Shown here one piece after another: positions 37,215 through 45,981 of a stretch of 64,000 nucleotides of DNA. The stretch covers positions 434,001 through 498,000 of the forward strand of contig CBDFHJ010000008.1 in NCBI GenBank assembly GCA_965247635.1, in the 5' to 3' direction. The position numbers and the translations under genes were made by a program. The DNA comes from CBDFHJ01 sp965247635 (GTDB taxonomy: Bacteria; Chloroflexota; Dehalococcoidia; Lucifugimonadales; Australimonadaceae). The notes below the pieces were generated by a model. The model was not told the DNA's origin. It was given only the letters and a program-made list of their open reading frames with translations, and did no database searches. The stretch's first letter is position 1. Each line of letters starts with the position of its first letter.

Positions 37215-38996
37215 CTACAGCCGGCCGAACTCCCGCTCCAGCACCGCGGTGCTGAGGCGGATGGCCGTGGGCCGGCCATGGGGACAGTGGTGCGAGTTCC
37301 TGGCCCGCTCCAACGCCTCCACCAGCGCGGTCATCTCCTGCTGATCGAGGGCCTGACCGGCGCGGACGGCGCTATGGCAGGCGATGGAGGCCGCCATGGC
37401 GTAATGGGTCGGAGAGCTGGCCAGGGAGGGGTCCCGCTGGGGGTCCAGCAGCTCCGCCGCCAGCCGGGGTATGGAGACCTGGCGGGCCATGACGGGGACC
37501 GCCCGGACGAGCCAGGTGCCGTCACCAAAGGCTTCGAGCTGGAACCCGAGCTGCTCCAGCACCGGCAGCGCTTCTTGGATGTCCTCCATCTGCTCGGGGG
37601 TCAGCTCCAGCGGCAGCGGGTCCAGCAACGGTTGGACCTCGGGCCGTCCGTCCTCCCACTGTCGCAGCAGGCGGTCGAAGAGCACCTGCTCGTGGGCGGC
37701 GTGTTGGTCGACCAGGTACATGCCGCCATCGCCCTCGGCTACCACGTAGGTGTTAGCGATCTGCCCCAGCACTCGCAGCGACGGCATCGCCAGGTCTGAC
37801 GCCGTCTCCTGGGTCTCCCCTGCCTGAGCCAGTGGTGCCCCGTCCGTGTCGCTATCAACGAGCGGCAGCAGCATCGCTCCGAGGCGCCCGGCCTCCTCTG
37901 GCGGCGCAACGGTAAAGCGGAAGCTGGGCGTCGCGACAGGGGTGCCTTCCAGGGCCGGACCCGGCGGCTGAGCATCTGGCGTGATAAGGCCGCGCGCCTC
38001 CATAATGGGCGACTCCGCCAGCAGTGTCTCCCGGACGGCCCGCTGAACGCTGGAAAAGGCGTCGCCCTCGCGGAGGAAGCGGACCTCCCGCTTGGTGGGG
38101 TGAACGTTCACGTCCACCTCCACAGGCGGCACCTGCAGGAGCACGACCGTCACGGGAAAACGGCCTTCCATCAGAAAGCCGTGGTACGCCTCTTCGATAG
38201 CGACGGCCAGCGCCCGGTGTTGGACCGACCGTCCGTTGACGAAGAGGTTGATGTCCGCGCGGTTGGACCGGGTAAGGCTGGCAGGGCCCGCTAGGCCGTG
38301 CACGTGGTATGGCCCAGGCCCCGTCGCTAGATCGAGCATGGCGGCGGCTACCTCCGTGCCGTATACCGTCGCTACCGCGTCGCGCAACGAACCGTTCCCC
38401 GCCGTCTGGAGCAACGTGCGCTCGTCGGAGGAGAGGAGGAGCCGAACGCCAGGCCAGGCCAGGGCGAAGGTGTCCATGACCCGGCGGACGCGGCCGGTCT
38501 CGGCGCCGGGGCTCCGAAGGAACTTGCGTCTTGCCGGGATGCCCGCAAACAGCTCATCGACCGTAACGGTGGTGCCCGGCGCGGCGCTTTCCGGTCCTCG
38601 GTGGGTGACCTCACCGGACGTCAGCTCCACGCTGGTCGCGGCGTCGGCGGCCGCTTCGCGGGTGACCATCCTGACCCGTCCGGCGGCTGCGATGCTTGGC
38701 AGGGCCTCGCCGCGAAAGCCCATGGTGGCGATGCGGTCGAGGTCTTCGACCCCCTCGAGCTTGCTGGTGGCGTGCCGGGCGAAGGCCAGCTCCACTTCGC
38801 CGGCCGGAATGCCGCAGCCGTTGTCGGTCACGCGGAGCCGCTCGATGCCGCCCTGCCGTAGCTCGACCGTCACGGCGGTGGCGCCGGCGTCCAGGGCGTT
38901 CTCCACCAGCTCCTTGATCACGGAGGCAGGGCGCTCCACTACCTCGCCGGCGGCGATGGCCGCGGCCACGGCGGGCGGTAACACGCGAATAGGCAC
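37215..38996 (-). CDS. mutL: DNA mismatch repair protein MutL, endonuclease type
   Basis: The GHKL ATPase region shows IAAGEVVERPASVIKELVEN, DNGCGIP, FARHATSKL and GFRGEALPSIAAAGRV, then GTTVTVDELFAGIPARRKFL. The C-terminal domain carries the metal-binding endonuclease motif DQHAAHEQVLFDRL (Asp for the last Glu), ACHSAVRAG and CPHGRPTAI, so this MutL should nick DNA as in organisms without MutH. GTG 38996, eight bases after GGGAG, begins VPIRVLPPAVAAAIAAGEVV; longer starts (TTG 39023) are possible. No mutS is in the window. Confidence 0.95.
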   Translation of the reverse strand: MPIRVLPPAVAAAIAAGEVVERPASVIKELVENALDAGATAVTVELRQGGIERLRVTDNGCGIPAGEVELAFARHATSKLEGVEDLDRIATMGFRGEALPSIAAAGRVRMVTREAAADAATSVELTSGEVTHRGPESAAPGTTVTVDELFAGIPARRKFLRSPGAETGRVRRVMDTFALAWPGVRLLLSSDERTLLQTAGNGSLRDAVATVYGTEVAAAMLDLATGPGPYHVHGLAGPASLTRSNRADINLFVNGRSVQHRALAVAIEEAYHGFLMEGRFPVTVVLLQVPPVEVDVNVHPTKREVRFLREGDAFSSVQRAVRETLLAESPIMEARGLITPDAQPPGPALEGTPVATPSFRFTVAPPEEAGRLGAMLLPLVDSDTDGAPLAQAGETQETASDLAMPSLRVLGQIANTYVVAEGDGGMYLVDQHAAHEQVLFDRLLRQWEDGRPEVQPLLDPLPLELTPEQMEDIQEALPVLEQLGFQLEAFGDGTWLVRAVPVMARQVSIPRLAAELLDPQRDPSLASSPTHYAMAASIACHSAVRAGQALDQQEMTALVEALERARNSHHCPHGRPTAIRLSTAVLEREFGRL

Positions 38997-39023
38997 CGAA
39001 CTCACTCCCGGTTCACGGCCCAA

Positions 39024-39219
39024 CCGGCCTAGGGTTGAAATGCGGCCGCGTCAGTCAACAAAGGCGCGAACGGATGCTAGCGTTACTGGAAAACAATCTG
39101 GTTTCGCGGACGTTTCCCCAAGGAGATTGTAGGCGTGCTGGCGCGCAGCGTGCAACGAGCCCGTGGCCGTTTTTGGCCCACATTGGCCGCTGTGTAGCGC
39201 TCCGGCTGCATCCGTAGCC
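39024..39219. other. Gap between mutL and the methyltransferase gene
   Basis: There is no gene here. ACAATCT and AGATTGT are inverted around a loop of about 24 bases (39090-39130). I see no promoter or terminator I would defend. Confidence 0.3.
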
Positions 39220-39909
39220 TCAGTAGACGATGAAGCTCTTGCCGAACCAGCTCACGGACAGATGCGGGTTGAGCCGGTGGATGGAGTACTCCTGGAACTC
39301 GGCCAGCGCCCGCTGCTCTCCGCGCTCGGGGTCGCCCTGGAACGTGTAGAAGTCGTCCAGGTAGAGGACCGACCCCTTTTGGAGCAGCGGGTCAATGAAG
39401 CGGAGCACGTCGCGCGCCGACTCGTACAGGACGCAGTCGACAAACGCCAAGGCGATGCGCGACTTCTTCAGCAGCTCTGCTTGAAGCTCCCGGGTCAGGG
39501 TCTCGCTGTAGAACCCCTTGACCGTGTGAATACGGTCCAGGTAGAGACCGTGCTTACGCACCAGCGACAGAAACTCCTCCTCGCTGGTGGCCATCCTGCC
39601 CCGTCGTGATCCTCTCCCTGGCCTGGTATCGGGCTCCGCTTCTTCGGGGAACCCCTCGAAGGAGTCGAAGGCGTAGAACTCCATGTGGTCCATGTCGTGC
39701 CGGTGCGCCTCCGTCAAGGTCTGACGGAACGTGGTGGCGGTGTGCGAGCCGAACTCGTAGTAGTCGCCCTGCGCCCGGCTTCGCAAGAAGTCGAAGGTGA
39801 GCTGAAGGAACCGCGCCCGGTCCTCGCTCCAGCGGCGCTGGCGGTCGTCCAGCGGCTGTGGACGGCGAAATCGTTGAAGCACGTCTCGGACTCGGGGCAC
39901 CTTCAGCAT
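39220..39909 (-). CDS. TylF/MycF-like class I SAM-dependent methyltransferase
   Basis: The 229-residue protein resembles macrocin O-methyltransferase-type enzymes: YYEFGSHTATTFRQTL (SAM site), FYAFDSFEGFPEEAEPD, FVDCVLYESARDVLRFIDP and GSVLYLDDFYTFQGDP. In relatives the third motif reads VDxDLYES, with a metal-binding Asp that is Val here, while the DD of YLDDFY is present. GGGGAGG sets the ATG. The methyl acceptor, probably a sugar, is unknown. Tandem repeats lie directly upstream. Confidence 0.82.
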   Translation of the reverse strand: MLKVPRVRDVLQRFRRPQPLDDRQRRWSEDRARFLQLTFDFLRSRAQGDYYEFGSHTATTFRQTLTEAHRHDMDHMEFYAFDSFEGFPEEAEPDTRPGRGSRRGRMATSEEEFLSLVRKHGLYLDRIHTVKGFYSETLTRELQAELLKKSRIALAFVDCVLYESARDVLRFIDPLLQKGSVLYLDDFYTFQGDPERGEQRALAEFQEYSIHRLNPHLSVSWFGKSFIVY

Positions 39910-39926
39910 CGCACCTCCCCACGCTG

Positions 39927-39981
39927 CGTTCCTATTTCCTTACGTTCCTATTTCCTTTTTCCTTACGTTCCTATTTCCTTT
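39927..39981. repeat. Short tandem repeat upstream of the methyltransferase gene
   Basis: CGTTCCTATTTCCTT occurs three times (starting 39927, 39943 and 39966). On the coding strand of the minus-strand methyltransferase gene this reads AAGGAAATAGGAACG repeated, ending 18 bases before the start codon. Copy number could vary by slippage. Confidence 0.75.
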
Positions 39982-40099
39982 CCGTCGCGAGACTATCATA
40001 CAAAGGGTACAATTGCCTTCGTACTTCGAGAAGCCCTCCCCCCGACGGGTAGGGGTGAGTCCGACAGGCGAGGATCATCGCACAGGACGAACGGAGTGC

Positions 40100-40190
40100 T
40101 CGTTCCGCTCGTGGTGAGCCAGTCGAACCACGAGGCTAATGGTATCCTCCCGGCTTCGTCCTTCGACAGGCTCAGGACGAACGGGGCAAA
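40100..40190. repeat. Dispersed palindromic repeats
   Basis: CTCGTGGTGAGCCAGTCGAA and GTCCTTCGACAGGCTCAGGA occur as an inverted pair just before the CopD-like gene. The rest of 39982-40213 has nothing else I recognise. Confidence 0.65.
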
Positions 40191-40213
40191 GTCTAGGAAG
40201 GCCTCTCGCGACC

Positions 40214-40681
40214 ATGGCCGACGCGTTCTTACTCGTGATCCGCTGGCTCCACGTCATCGCCGCGGCGGCGTGGGTGGGCGGCGGCATCTTTTACTGGGTC
40301 GTGGTGCGCCCCGCCCTCAAGGCCGGCGGCTCCGACAGCCTCCTGTCGCGCTTCGCTGGGCCGGAGTTCGGCCAGGTGGTGAACCTCGCGCTGTGGGTGC
40401 TGGTCGTCACCGGCGCCGTTCTGGCCTTCGATCGCCTCTCCCAGGACGCCGGCACCATCACCTACTTCACGGTGCTGTCGGTCAAGGTAGCCCTGGTGGG
40501 GTGGATGTTCTTCATCGTCCAGGCCCGGAGGCGGCGGCCGGCCACGAGCCCGCCCCAAGGACGGCTGGGAAAGGCGGTCAGCGCCCTGGGCAACATGAAC
40601 ATGACCGTGGTCCTGGGCGTCGTCGTCTTCGTCCTGTCCGACGTGCTCCGCTGGCTGGTAGAGCGAGACTTGGCGGGCTAG
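40214..40681 (+). CDS. CopD-like four-helix membrane protein
   Basis: The 155-residue product has four hydrophobic segments with WLHVIAAAAWVGGGIFYWVV at the start, the signature WLHxxAAxxWxGG of the CopD/cytochrome b561-like family, and NMTVVLGVVVFVLSDVLRW at the end. Members may move copper or bind heme. The conserved histidine of the first helix is present. ATG 40214 is chosen because the longer open frame runs through an intergenic repeat. Confidence 0.75.
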   Translation: MADAFLLVIRWLHVIAAAAWVGGGIFYWVVVRPALKAGGSDSLLSRFAGPEFGQVVNLALWVLVVTGAVLAFDRLSQDAGTITYFTVLSVKVALVGWMFFIVQARRRRPATSPPQGRLGKAVSALGNMNMTVVLGVVVFVLSDVLRWLVERDLAG

Positions 40682-40805
40682 TGGCGGGTCTGATAGCGTA
40701 GCTGAACACATCCAGGCGACCGAAGCGGCCTAGTGCTTAGTCGCACAAATCGCTATACATCTGAACAGACGCTGTGGGCCAGCCCGCCTCAGGCGGGCCA
40801 GGTAG

Positions 40806-40938
40806 TTGTTCCACCCAGCCCTCCCCGGAGCGCTGCTTCTACTATACGAATATACGAAACGTCCGGCGTGGGCTTAGGAGCGAAACGTGGTAAGACGGCG
40901 ATGGGGGCATCGCAGGTAGGTCCAGGGCTGCGCCCTGG
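40806..40938 (+). promoter_or_regulatory. Candidate structured leader element upstream of the Trm112-like gene
   Basis: The third copy of the element seen before purE and the hisS-like gene. It shares TTGTTCCACCCA.CCC.CCCCG, GGCGTGGGCTT and GGCGATGGGG..C.CGCA blocks, and ends in CCAGGGC-TGC-GCCCTGG, where the first pair is C-G instead of G-C. A second hairpin (CTGGGG/CCCCAG) follows. The element ends 98 bases before the start of the gene. Confidence 0.5.
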
Positions 40939-41035
40939 TGCCGGGGGACTGGGGGTGCCGCCCCAGAAGCAACCTCTCGGGTGGGCGGCCCGATTCCATC
41001 GGGGTGGAACTAAGCGCTAGGAGGAGGTATCGTTC

Positions 41036-41218
41036 ATGCGGCGAGACCTGATGGAGATACTGGCCTGTCCCGTGTGCAAGGGACCGCTGGAGCTGACGGC
41101 GGAGCGTGAGGAGGGCGACGACGTGGTGGAGGGACAGCTGAGCTGCGGCGCCTGTGACATCACCTACCCCATCGAAGCGTCCATTCCCAACCTCCTGCCA
41201 CCGCAGCAGCGGGAGTAG
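41036..41218 (+). CDS. Trm112 family protein (UPF0434 type)
   Basis: A 60-residue zinc-ribbon protein with LMEILACPVCKGPLEL, then CGACDITYPIEASIPNLLP: four Cys in two CxxC pairs and the conserved YPI-IP-LLP tail. In archaea and eukaryotes Trm112 activates methyltransferases; bacterial versions are assumed to do something similar. AGGAGG precedes the ATG. The ABC exporter genes follow 26 bases later, probably in the same transcript. Confidence 0.92.
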   Translation: MRRDLMEILACPVCKGPLELTAEREEGDDVVEGQLSCGACDITYPIEASIPNLLPPQQRE

Positions 41219-41244
41219 GCCAGGCGCGGAGTGAGCAGCACCGC

Positions 41245-42207
41245 ATGAATTCGGTCGAGGCCAACGATACCGCCATCGCCGTGCGTGGCCTGGTCAAGCG
41301 GTTCGGCGCGCTGACCGCGGTAAACGACGTCTCGTTCACGGTGCAACGGGGCGAGGTGTTCGGCGTCTTGGGCCCGAACGGCGCGGGCAAGACCACCACG
41401 CTGGAGTGCATCGAAGGTCTGCAAACCCCCACCTCCGGCGCCATCGAGGTCTTGGGCCTGGACGTGCGGCGGGACACGATGCGGGTGAAGGAGCGCATCG
41501 GGGTCCAGCTTCAAGCCTCCGCCTACTTCGACTACCTGACCCTTCGGGAGATCCTCGCGCTCTTCGGGCGCTTCTACTCCCGTCGCGTCGCCCCCGCCGA
41601 CCTCCTGACCAAGGTGCGGCTGCTGGACAAGGCGGACTCCACCGTCAGAAAGCTGTCCGGCGGCCAGAAGCAGCGGTTCACCATCGCCGCCGCCCTGGTC
41701 AACGACGCGGAGGTCTTGTTCCTGGACGAGCCTACCACCGGTCTGGACCCCCAGGCACGGCGCGACCTGTGGGAGTTCATCCAGGAAGTCCACGCGGAAG
41801 GACGGACGGTGGTGCTCACCACCCACTACATGGAGGAGGCGCAGACCCTCTGCCAGCGGGTGGCCATCATGGACCGTGGCGAGATTGTGGGGCTGGACAC
41901 GCCGGCCAACCTGGTCCGCTCCCTGCCGGCGCCCTTCGAGGTGAAGGGGGTGGCCGATGGCCAGGTGCCGGCAGGGGCGCTGGAGTCCCTGGCGGGCGTG
42001 ACCAGCGTGCGCCACGATGACGACGGCGCGTTCTCCCTACGATCGTCCGATACGTCCAGCACCCTCCCCGCGCTGATGGAGTTGGTTGGCCGGGCTGGGG
42101 TGCGACTGACGCACTTGGAGGTAATCCAAGCCACGCTGGAAGACGTGTTCCTGGCCTTCACCGGACGCGAGCTGCAAGGGGACGCCGCTGAAGAGGCAGG
42201 GTCATGA
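41245..42207 (+). CDS. ABC-2 type transporter ATP-binding protein
   Basis: The 320-residue protein powers the adjacent membrane subunit. It shows Walker A GPNGAGKTT (residues 43-51), the Q-loop region GVQLQASAYFDYLTLREIL, signature LSGGQKQRF, Walker B VLFLDEPTTGLDPQARR and switch histidine LTTHYMEEA. The C-terminal DUF4162-like extension is typical of drug or antibiotic (DrrA-like) exporters. Its stop overlaps the start of the permease gene by four bases. Confidence 0.95.
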   Translation: MNSVEANDTAIAVRGLVKRFGALTAVNDVSFTVQRGEVFGVLGPNGAGKTTTLECIEGLQTPTSGAIEVLGLDVRRDTMRVKERIGVQLQASAYFDYLTLREILALFGRFYSRRVAPADLLTKVRLLDKADSTVRKLSGGQKQRFTIAAALVNDAEVLFLDEPTTGLDPQARRDLWEFIQEVHAEGRTVVLTTHYMEEAQTLCQRVAIMDRGEIVGLDTPANLVRSLPAPFEVKGVADGQVPAGALESLAGVTSVRHDDDGAFSLRSSDTSSTLPALMELVGRAGVRLTHLEVIQATLEDVFLAFTGRELQGDAAEEAGS

Positions 42208-43286
42208 CCCTCGTAGCCCTGGTCCTGGCCAACCTGAAGATGATCGTACGCAACCGCCAGGCGCTCTTCTGGGCGCTGGCCTTTCCCCTCATCTTCGTGG
42301 TTATCTTCGGCCTGTTCTTCGGCGGGGACGAGCGGCGCACCATCACCATCCACGTGGTGGACTACGCCCAGGACCCCCTCTCTCAGGGACTGGTGCGAAG
42401 CCTGGGCGATGTTGAGACCTTCGAGGTGCGGGAGCGCGAGGACGAGGCGCATGCCCGGCGGGACCTGCGGAACGGAGACCTCCGCTACCTGCTCATCATC
42501 CCCGAGGGCCTGGCCGAATCTGTCCAGAACAGTCCTCCGGCCACCATAACGCTGGTCTACGACGAAGGAAGTTTCGTCTCGGCGGTGGTGATCGGCGTGG
42601 TCCAGCGGTTCCTGGACCAGGTGAACCTTGAGCTGGCCGAGGCGCCTACCTCGCTCCAACTGGAGTCCACGGGGACGTTTGCGAAGCGTCTGGACTACTT
42701 CGACTTCTTGCTGCCCGGCTTCGTGGCCATGGGCATCATGACCTACGCCATCATCGGCCTCGCCTCGGAGATAGCGGTCTACCGGGAGCAGCGCATCCTG
42801 AGGCGCATCCTGGCCACTCCGCTGCGAGTGCGGACCTTTTTCGCGGCCCAGGTCCTGGCCTATCTGGTGCTCTCCTTGGTGCAGGCGGCCGTCATTCTGA
42901 CCGCGGGGACCGCCCTCTTTGGTGGGGAGCTCTTCGGCAACTACGCCTACATCGCGGTCTTGGTCCTGCTGGGCAATCTGGCGTTCCTGACCATCGGGTT
43001 CATCGTGGGGTCCATCGCCCAAAACGTCCAGGCCGCCAGCGGGATGGGCAACGCCGTGGCCCTGCCCATGATGTTCCTCTCCGGTGTCTTCTTCGATAAG
43101 GAGGACCTGCCAAGCGCGTTGGGCACGGCGGTGGAGTACCTTCCGCTCTCTCCCATGCTGGACGCACTACGGGGCGTGGCCCTAGACGCCCGACCCCTGT
43201 CGGACTTCACGTCGGAGCTGGCCCTGCTGGGAGCCTGGATCGCGGTCGGTTCCGTGGTGGCCGTGCGGGTGTTTAAGTTCAACTAG
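42204..43286 (+). CDS. ABC-2 type transporter permease
   Basis: The 360-residue product has one N-terminal helix (LFWALAFPLIFVVIFGLFFG), a large outside loop of about 150 residues, and five C-terminal helices starting FDFLLPGFVAMGIMTYAIIG, the layout of DrrB-like ABC-2 permeases. NAVALPMMFLSGVFFDKEDLP is the conserved late segment. With the preceding ATPase it forms a complete exporter of unknown substrate. Confidence 0.94.
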   Translation: MTLVALVLANLKMIVRNRQALFWALAFPLIFVVIFGLFFGGDERRTITIHVVDYAQDPLSQGLVRSLGDVETFEVREREDEAHARRDLRNGDLRYLLIIPEGLAESVQNSPPATITLVYDEGSFVSAVVIGVVQRFLDQVNLELAEAPTSLQLESTGTFAKRLDYFDFLLPGFVAMGIMTYAIIGLASEIAVYREQRILRRILATPLRVRTFFAAQVLAYLVLSLVQAAVILTAGTALFGGELFGNYAYIAVLVLLGNLAFLTIGFIVGSIAQNVQAASGMGNAVALPMMFLSGVFFDKEDLPSALGTAVEYLPLSPMLDALRGVALDARPLSDFTSELALLGAWIAVGSVVAVRVFKFN

Positions 43287-43293
43287 AGGCCGG

Positions 43294-43322
43294 TTGACAC
43301 CCCCTGGGATGGGAAGTAGGCT
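43294..43322 (+). promoter_or_regulatory. Promoter of the DsrE/Rieske operon
   Basis: A perfect -35 TTGACA (43294-43299), a 17-base spacer and TAGGCT (43317-43322) lie directly after the permease stop codon and 46 bases before the first DsrE-family gene. Confidence 0.55.
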
Positions 43323-43367
43323 CACCCCAGCAGCAGACCTGGGAGCGTGCATCAGGAAGGGGTTGAA

Positions 43368-43703
43368 ATGGCGAAGTACCTGCTTATCGAATCCAGGGAC
43401 CCCTACCAGTACGCGGAGACGGGCGCCTTCTACCAGGTCGCGGCAGACCTGGCGGCGGCGGGCAACGAGGTCACCTTCTTCCTGGTGCAGAACGGCGTCT
43501 TTCCCGCGCGTCAAGGCGCGTCCAACAGCCCCGTAGCCCAACTCCACTCCAAAGCACCCTGCGTGAACGTCGTGGCGGACGGCTTCTCTCTCCAGGAGCG
43601 CGCCATCGTCGGCGACCGCCTGGCGGAGGGTGTGAAGGTAGCGCCCATCGACGACCTAGTGGACCTCCTGGCGGAACCGGACGTGAAAGCCATCTGGCAT
43701 TAG
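43368..43703 (+). CDS. DsrE-family protein 1
   Basis: The 111-residue product has a DsrE/TusD-like fold pattern: KYLLIESRDPYQYAETGAFY, LAAAGNEVTFFLVQNGVFPA and a single cysteine in KAPCVNVVADGFSLQERAI, near the place of the sulfur-carrying cysteine of DsrE proteins. The usual role is passing persulfide sulfur between partners. AGGAAGGGG sets the ATG. It is the first of three consecutive DsrE-superfamily genes, 14 bases before the next. Confidence 0.85.
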   Translation: MAKYLLIESRDPYQYAETGAFYQVAADLAAAGNEVTFFLVQNGVFPARQGASNSPVAQLHSKAPCVNVVADGFSLQERAIVGDRLAEGVKVAPIDDLVDLLAEPDVKAIWH

Positions 43704-43717
43704 GAATAGGAAGTACC

Positions 43718-44137
43718 ATGACCACCCCTGAGAAAAAGACCATCACTATCTCCCTTATGGACCCGCCCTTCGAGTCGGAGACGAGCACCACCGCCCTGCG
43801 CATGGTGGACGCGGCGCTGCGCAAGGGAATCAACGTGAACGTGTTCGCCTACGAAGGCGCGGTGAGCATGACGCTCAAGAACCAGGCAGCACACCCGAAT
43901 CCCATCCACGGGACCTCCGCCGAAGAGGAAGACCATCCCTCCACCGCCCGCTTCATCGCAGGCCTCTTCGGCGTGGCGAGCGAGTACGGCGTCAAGCTCG
44001 ACTGGATTAACTGCGGCATGTGCGTGGACGAGCGTGGCCCGGCGGAGTGGATCGAGGGGCCTCGTCGCGGCGGGCCGCCCGACCTGTACAACTGGTACAA
44101 CGAAAGCACCAACACCCTGGTCATCGGAACGAGGTAG
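43718..44137 (+). CDS. DsrE-family protein 2
   Basis: The 139-residue product has TITISLMDPPFESETSTTAL, KGINVNVFAYEGAVSM and a conserved NCGMCVDERG with two cysteines, in the position of the active cysteine of DsrE/DsrF-like proteins. An acidic-histidine insertion (SAEEEDHPSTARFIAGLF) resembles DsrE-like proteins annotated near oxidoreductases. It sits between two other members of the fold, which suggests a heteromer. Confidence 0.8.
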   Translation: MTTPEKKTITISLMDPPFESETSTTALRMVDAALRKGINVNVFAYEGAVSMTLKNQAAHPNPIHGTSAEEEDHPSTARFIAGLFGVASEYGVKLDWINCGMCVDERGPAEWIEGPRRGGPPDLYNWYNESTNTLVIGTR

Positions 44138-44147
44138 GAGGCCCGCC

Positions 44148-44528
44148 ATGGCGATTCTCTCTATCGTGGAGCAGGCGTACCGAGCAACGTTGGAGGAGCA
44201 GGACGACACGATCCTGTGGATCAACCACATGATCAGGAACGCGGGCGCACCGCTGTCGCTCCTGCTGCGGGGAAACGCGGTCAACTACGCCGTGAAGGGC
44301 CAGAGCGCCGAGGGCCTGACCATCGGTGGGGTGCCCTTCGCCCATCCGCCCACGCTGGATCACGACCTGCAGGCGCTGATGGACGCCGGGGTCAGCGTGT
44401 ACGCCGTGGAGGAGGACATAGCTAACTTGGGGATACAAAAAGAAGAGGTGCTTGGCGGAGTGACACTGGTGCCTCAGCGCGGCCTCGCCCGTCTGTTTGA
44501 CGCGCACGACCGCATTTGGCACTGGTAG
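44148..44528 (+). CDS. DsrE/DsrH-like protein 3
   Basis: The 126-residue product opens MAILSIVEQAYRATLEEQDD and contains LSLLLRGNAVNYAVKGQ and LMDAGVSVYAVEEDI, a pattern shared with DsrH/TusB and related DsrE-like subunits. It has no cysteine at all, so it cannot carry sulfur itself and is more likely a structural partner of the two preceding proteins. GGAGG sets ATG 44148, ten bases after the previous stop. Confidence 0.72.
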   Translation: MAILSIVEQAYRATLEEQDDTILWINHMIRNAGAPLSLLLRGNAVNYAVKGQSAEGLTIGGVPFAHPPTLDHDLQALMDAGVSVYAVEEDIANLGIQKEEVLGGVTLVPQRGLARLFDAHDRIWHW

Positions 44529-44547
44529 GCAGAACAGGAGGGTCAAG

Positions 44548-45954
44548 ATGGTTCTAGAGACTGGGCTGGGAACGGGAGTTTGGAAGGGTGTGCCCCTACT
44601 AGACCGCGAGAAGGGTAGCGTCAGCCGGGACCTCTTCGTAGACCCGGACCTGTACGAGATCGAGAAGGAGCGGGTGTTCGCCCGCTGCTGGCTCTTCGTG
44701 GGGTTCGAGGACCAAGTTCGCAAGCCGGGCGACTACTTCGTCTCGCGCATGGGGGAGGAGTCGGTCATCCTGAGCCGGGACCGCGACAACACGATCCACG
44801 TGTTCCTGAACTCGTGTCGCCACCGGGGGATGAAGGTATGCCGGTACGACGAGGGGAACACGCCGGTGTTCACGTGTCCGTACCACGGGTGGAGCTACGC
44901 GGGTGATGGGAGCCTGGTGGGCGTGCCCCGGTACAAGGACGCGTATCGGGAGGAGCTGGACAAGTCGCAGTGGGGCCTCGTTGAGGTGGCGCAGCTAGCC
45001 AACTTCCACGGCAGCATCTGGGCCACGTGGGACCCCACCGCACCCTCCTTCGAAGAGTACATCGGCGATAACGAGCCGGGCCTGCGTCTGCACCTGAACA
45101 AGCCCGACGGAAACGAGGCGGACATCGAGGTGCTGGGCCTCGTCAAGTGGCTCTTCTCCTCCAACTGGAAGTTCGGGGCCGAGAACTTCCTGGGCGACGG
45201 CTACCACGGCACGCCAACCCACCACTCGGTGGAGATCGTCGGCATAAACCCAGGCGGTGGCCAAGGCCGAGGTAACTTGCTGCAACGTGCAGCCCAACAG
45301 TCGGTGAACTCGGTGGGATTCGACATCTCTCACCATGGCTCGGGCCAGCTCGGCTTCCGCGTCTGGCCGGAGGACTTCCCCTACGTGGCCAGCTACCAGA
45401 ACCAGCCCATCGTGGAGGACTACTTCCGGGAGGCCTACGATCGGCGCAAGCAGAATCTGGGCAAGCACTGGCGCCTGCGGGCCGGGAACGGCAACGTCTT
45501 CCCCAACGGCACCCAGGGCACCAACAACAGCGTCTGCGTATGGCACCCCGCCGGGCCCGATTGGACGGAGTGCTGGCGCTGGTACTGGGTGCATCGGGAC
45601 ATGCCGCAAGAGGTGAAGGACGTGCTGCGCCACTACTTCATGCGCTACGGCGGTCCCGCGGGCCTCACCGAGTCCGACGACATGGAGAACTGGAACTACG
45701 CGCACAAGGCCAGCAAGGGCGTCATCGCGCGGCGCTACCCCTACGACTACTCCCTGGGCTTGAACCGTGAGGTCCGCACGCATCCGCTGCTGGATGAGTT
45801 CGGCCTGCAGCAGCACGGGACCTTCACCCCAAAGCGGACGGCCGGTAACCGGGAGCCGTCGGAACAGAACCAGCGAGGCGCCTACTACTTCTGGGCGGAC
45901 CTGATGAGGTCGGAGAGCTGGGACGACCTGCGCGAGAAGGGGCTCTGGGGGTAA
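44548..45954 (+). CDS. Rieske non-heme iron oxygenase, alpha subunit
   Basis: The 468-residue protein has a Rieske [2Fe-2S] site (C90-x-H92 and C110-x2-H113: SCRHRG and CPYHGW) and the mononuclear iron motif D-x2-H-x4-H in ENFLGDGYHGTPTHH, so both metal sites are complete. Late segments (VWHPAGPDWTECWRWYWVHR and DDMENWNYA) resemble ring-hydroxylating dioxygenase large subunits. No small subunit, ferredoxin or reductase gene is nearby. AGGAGGGTC places the start at ATG 44548. It follows the DsrE trio by 19 bases and is clearly in the same operon. Confidence 0.93.
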   Translation: MVLETGLGTGVWKGVPLLDREKGSVSRDLFVDPDLYEIEKERVFARCWLFVGFEDQVRKPGDYFVSRMGEESVILSRDRDNTIHVFLNSCRHRGMKVCRYDEGNTPVFTCPYHGWSYAGDGSLVGVPRYKDAYREELDKSQWGLVEVAQLANFHGSIWATWDPTAPSFEEYIGDNEPGLRLHLNKPDGNEADIEVLGLVKWLFSSNWKFGAENFLGDGYHGTPTHHSVEIVGINPGGGQGRGNLLQRAAQQSVNSVGFDISHHGSGQLGFRVWPEDFPYVASYQNQPIVEDYFREAYDRRKQNLGKHWRLRAGNGNVFPNGTQGTNNSVCVWHPAGPDWTECWRWYWVHRDMPQEVKDVLRHYFMRYGGPAGLTESDDMENWNYAHKASKGVIARRYPYDYSLGLNREVRTHPLLDEFGLQQHGTFTPKRTAGNREPSEQNQRGAYYFWADLMRSESWDDLREKGLWG

Positions 45955-45981
45955 TGGCTTCACACCCCACGAGACCCTTGG

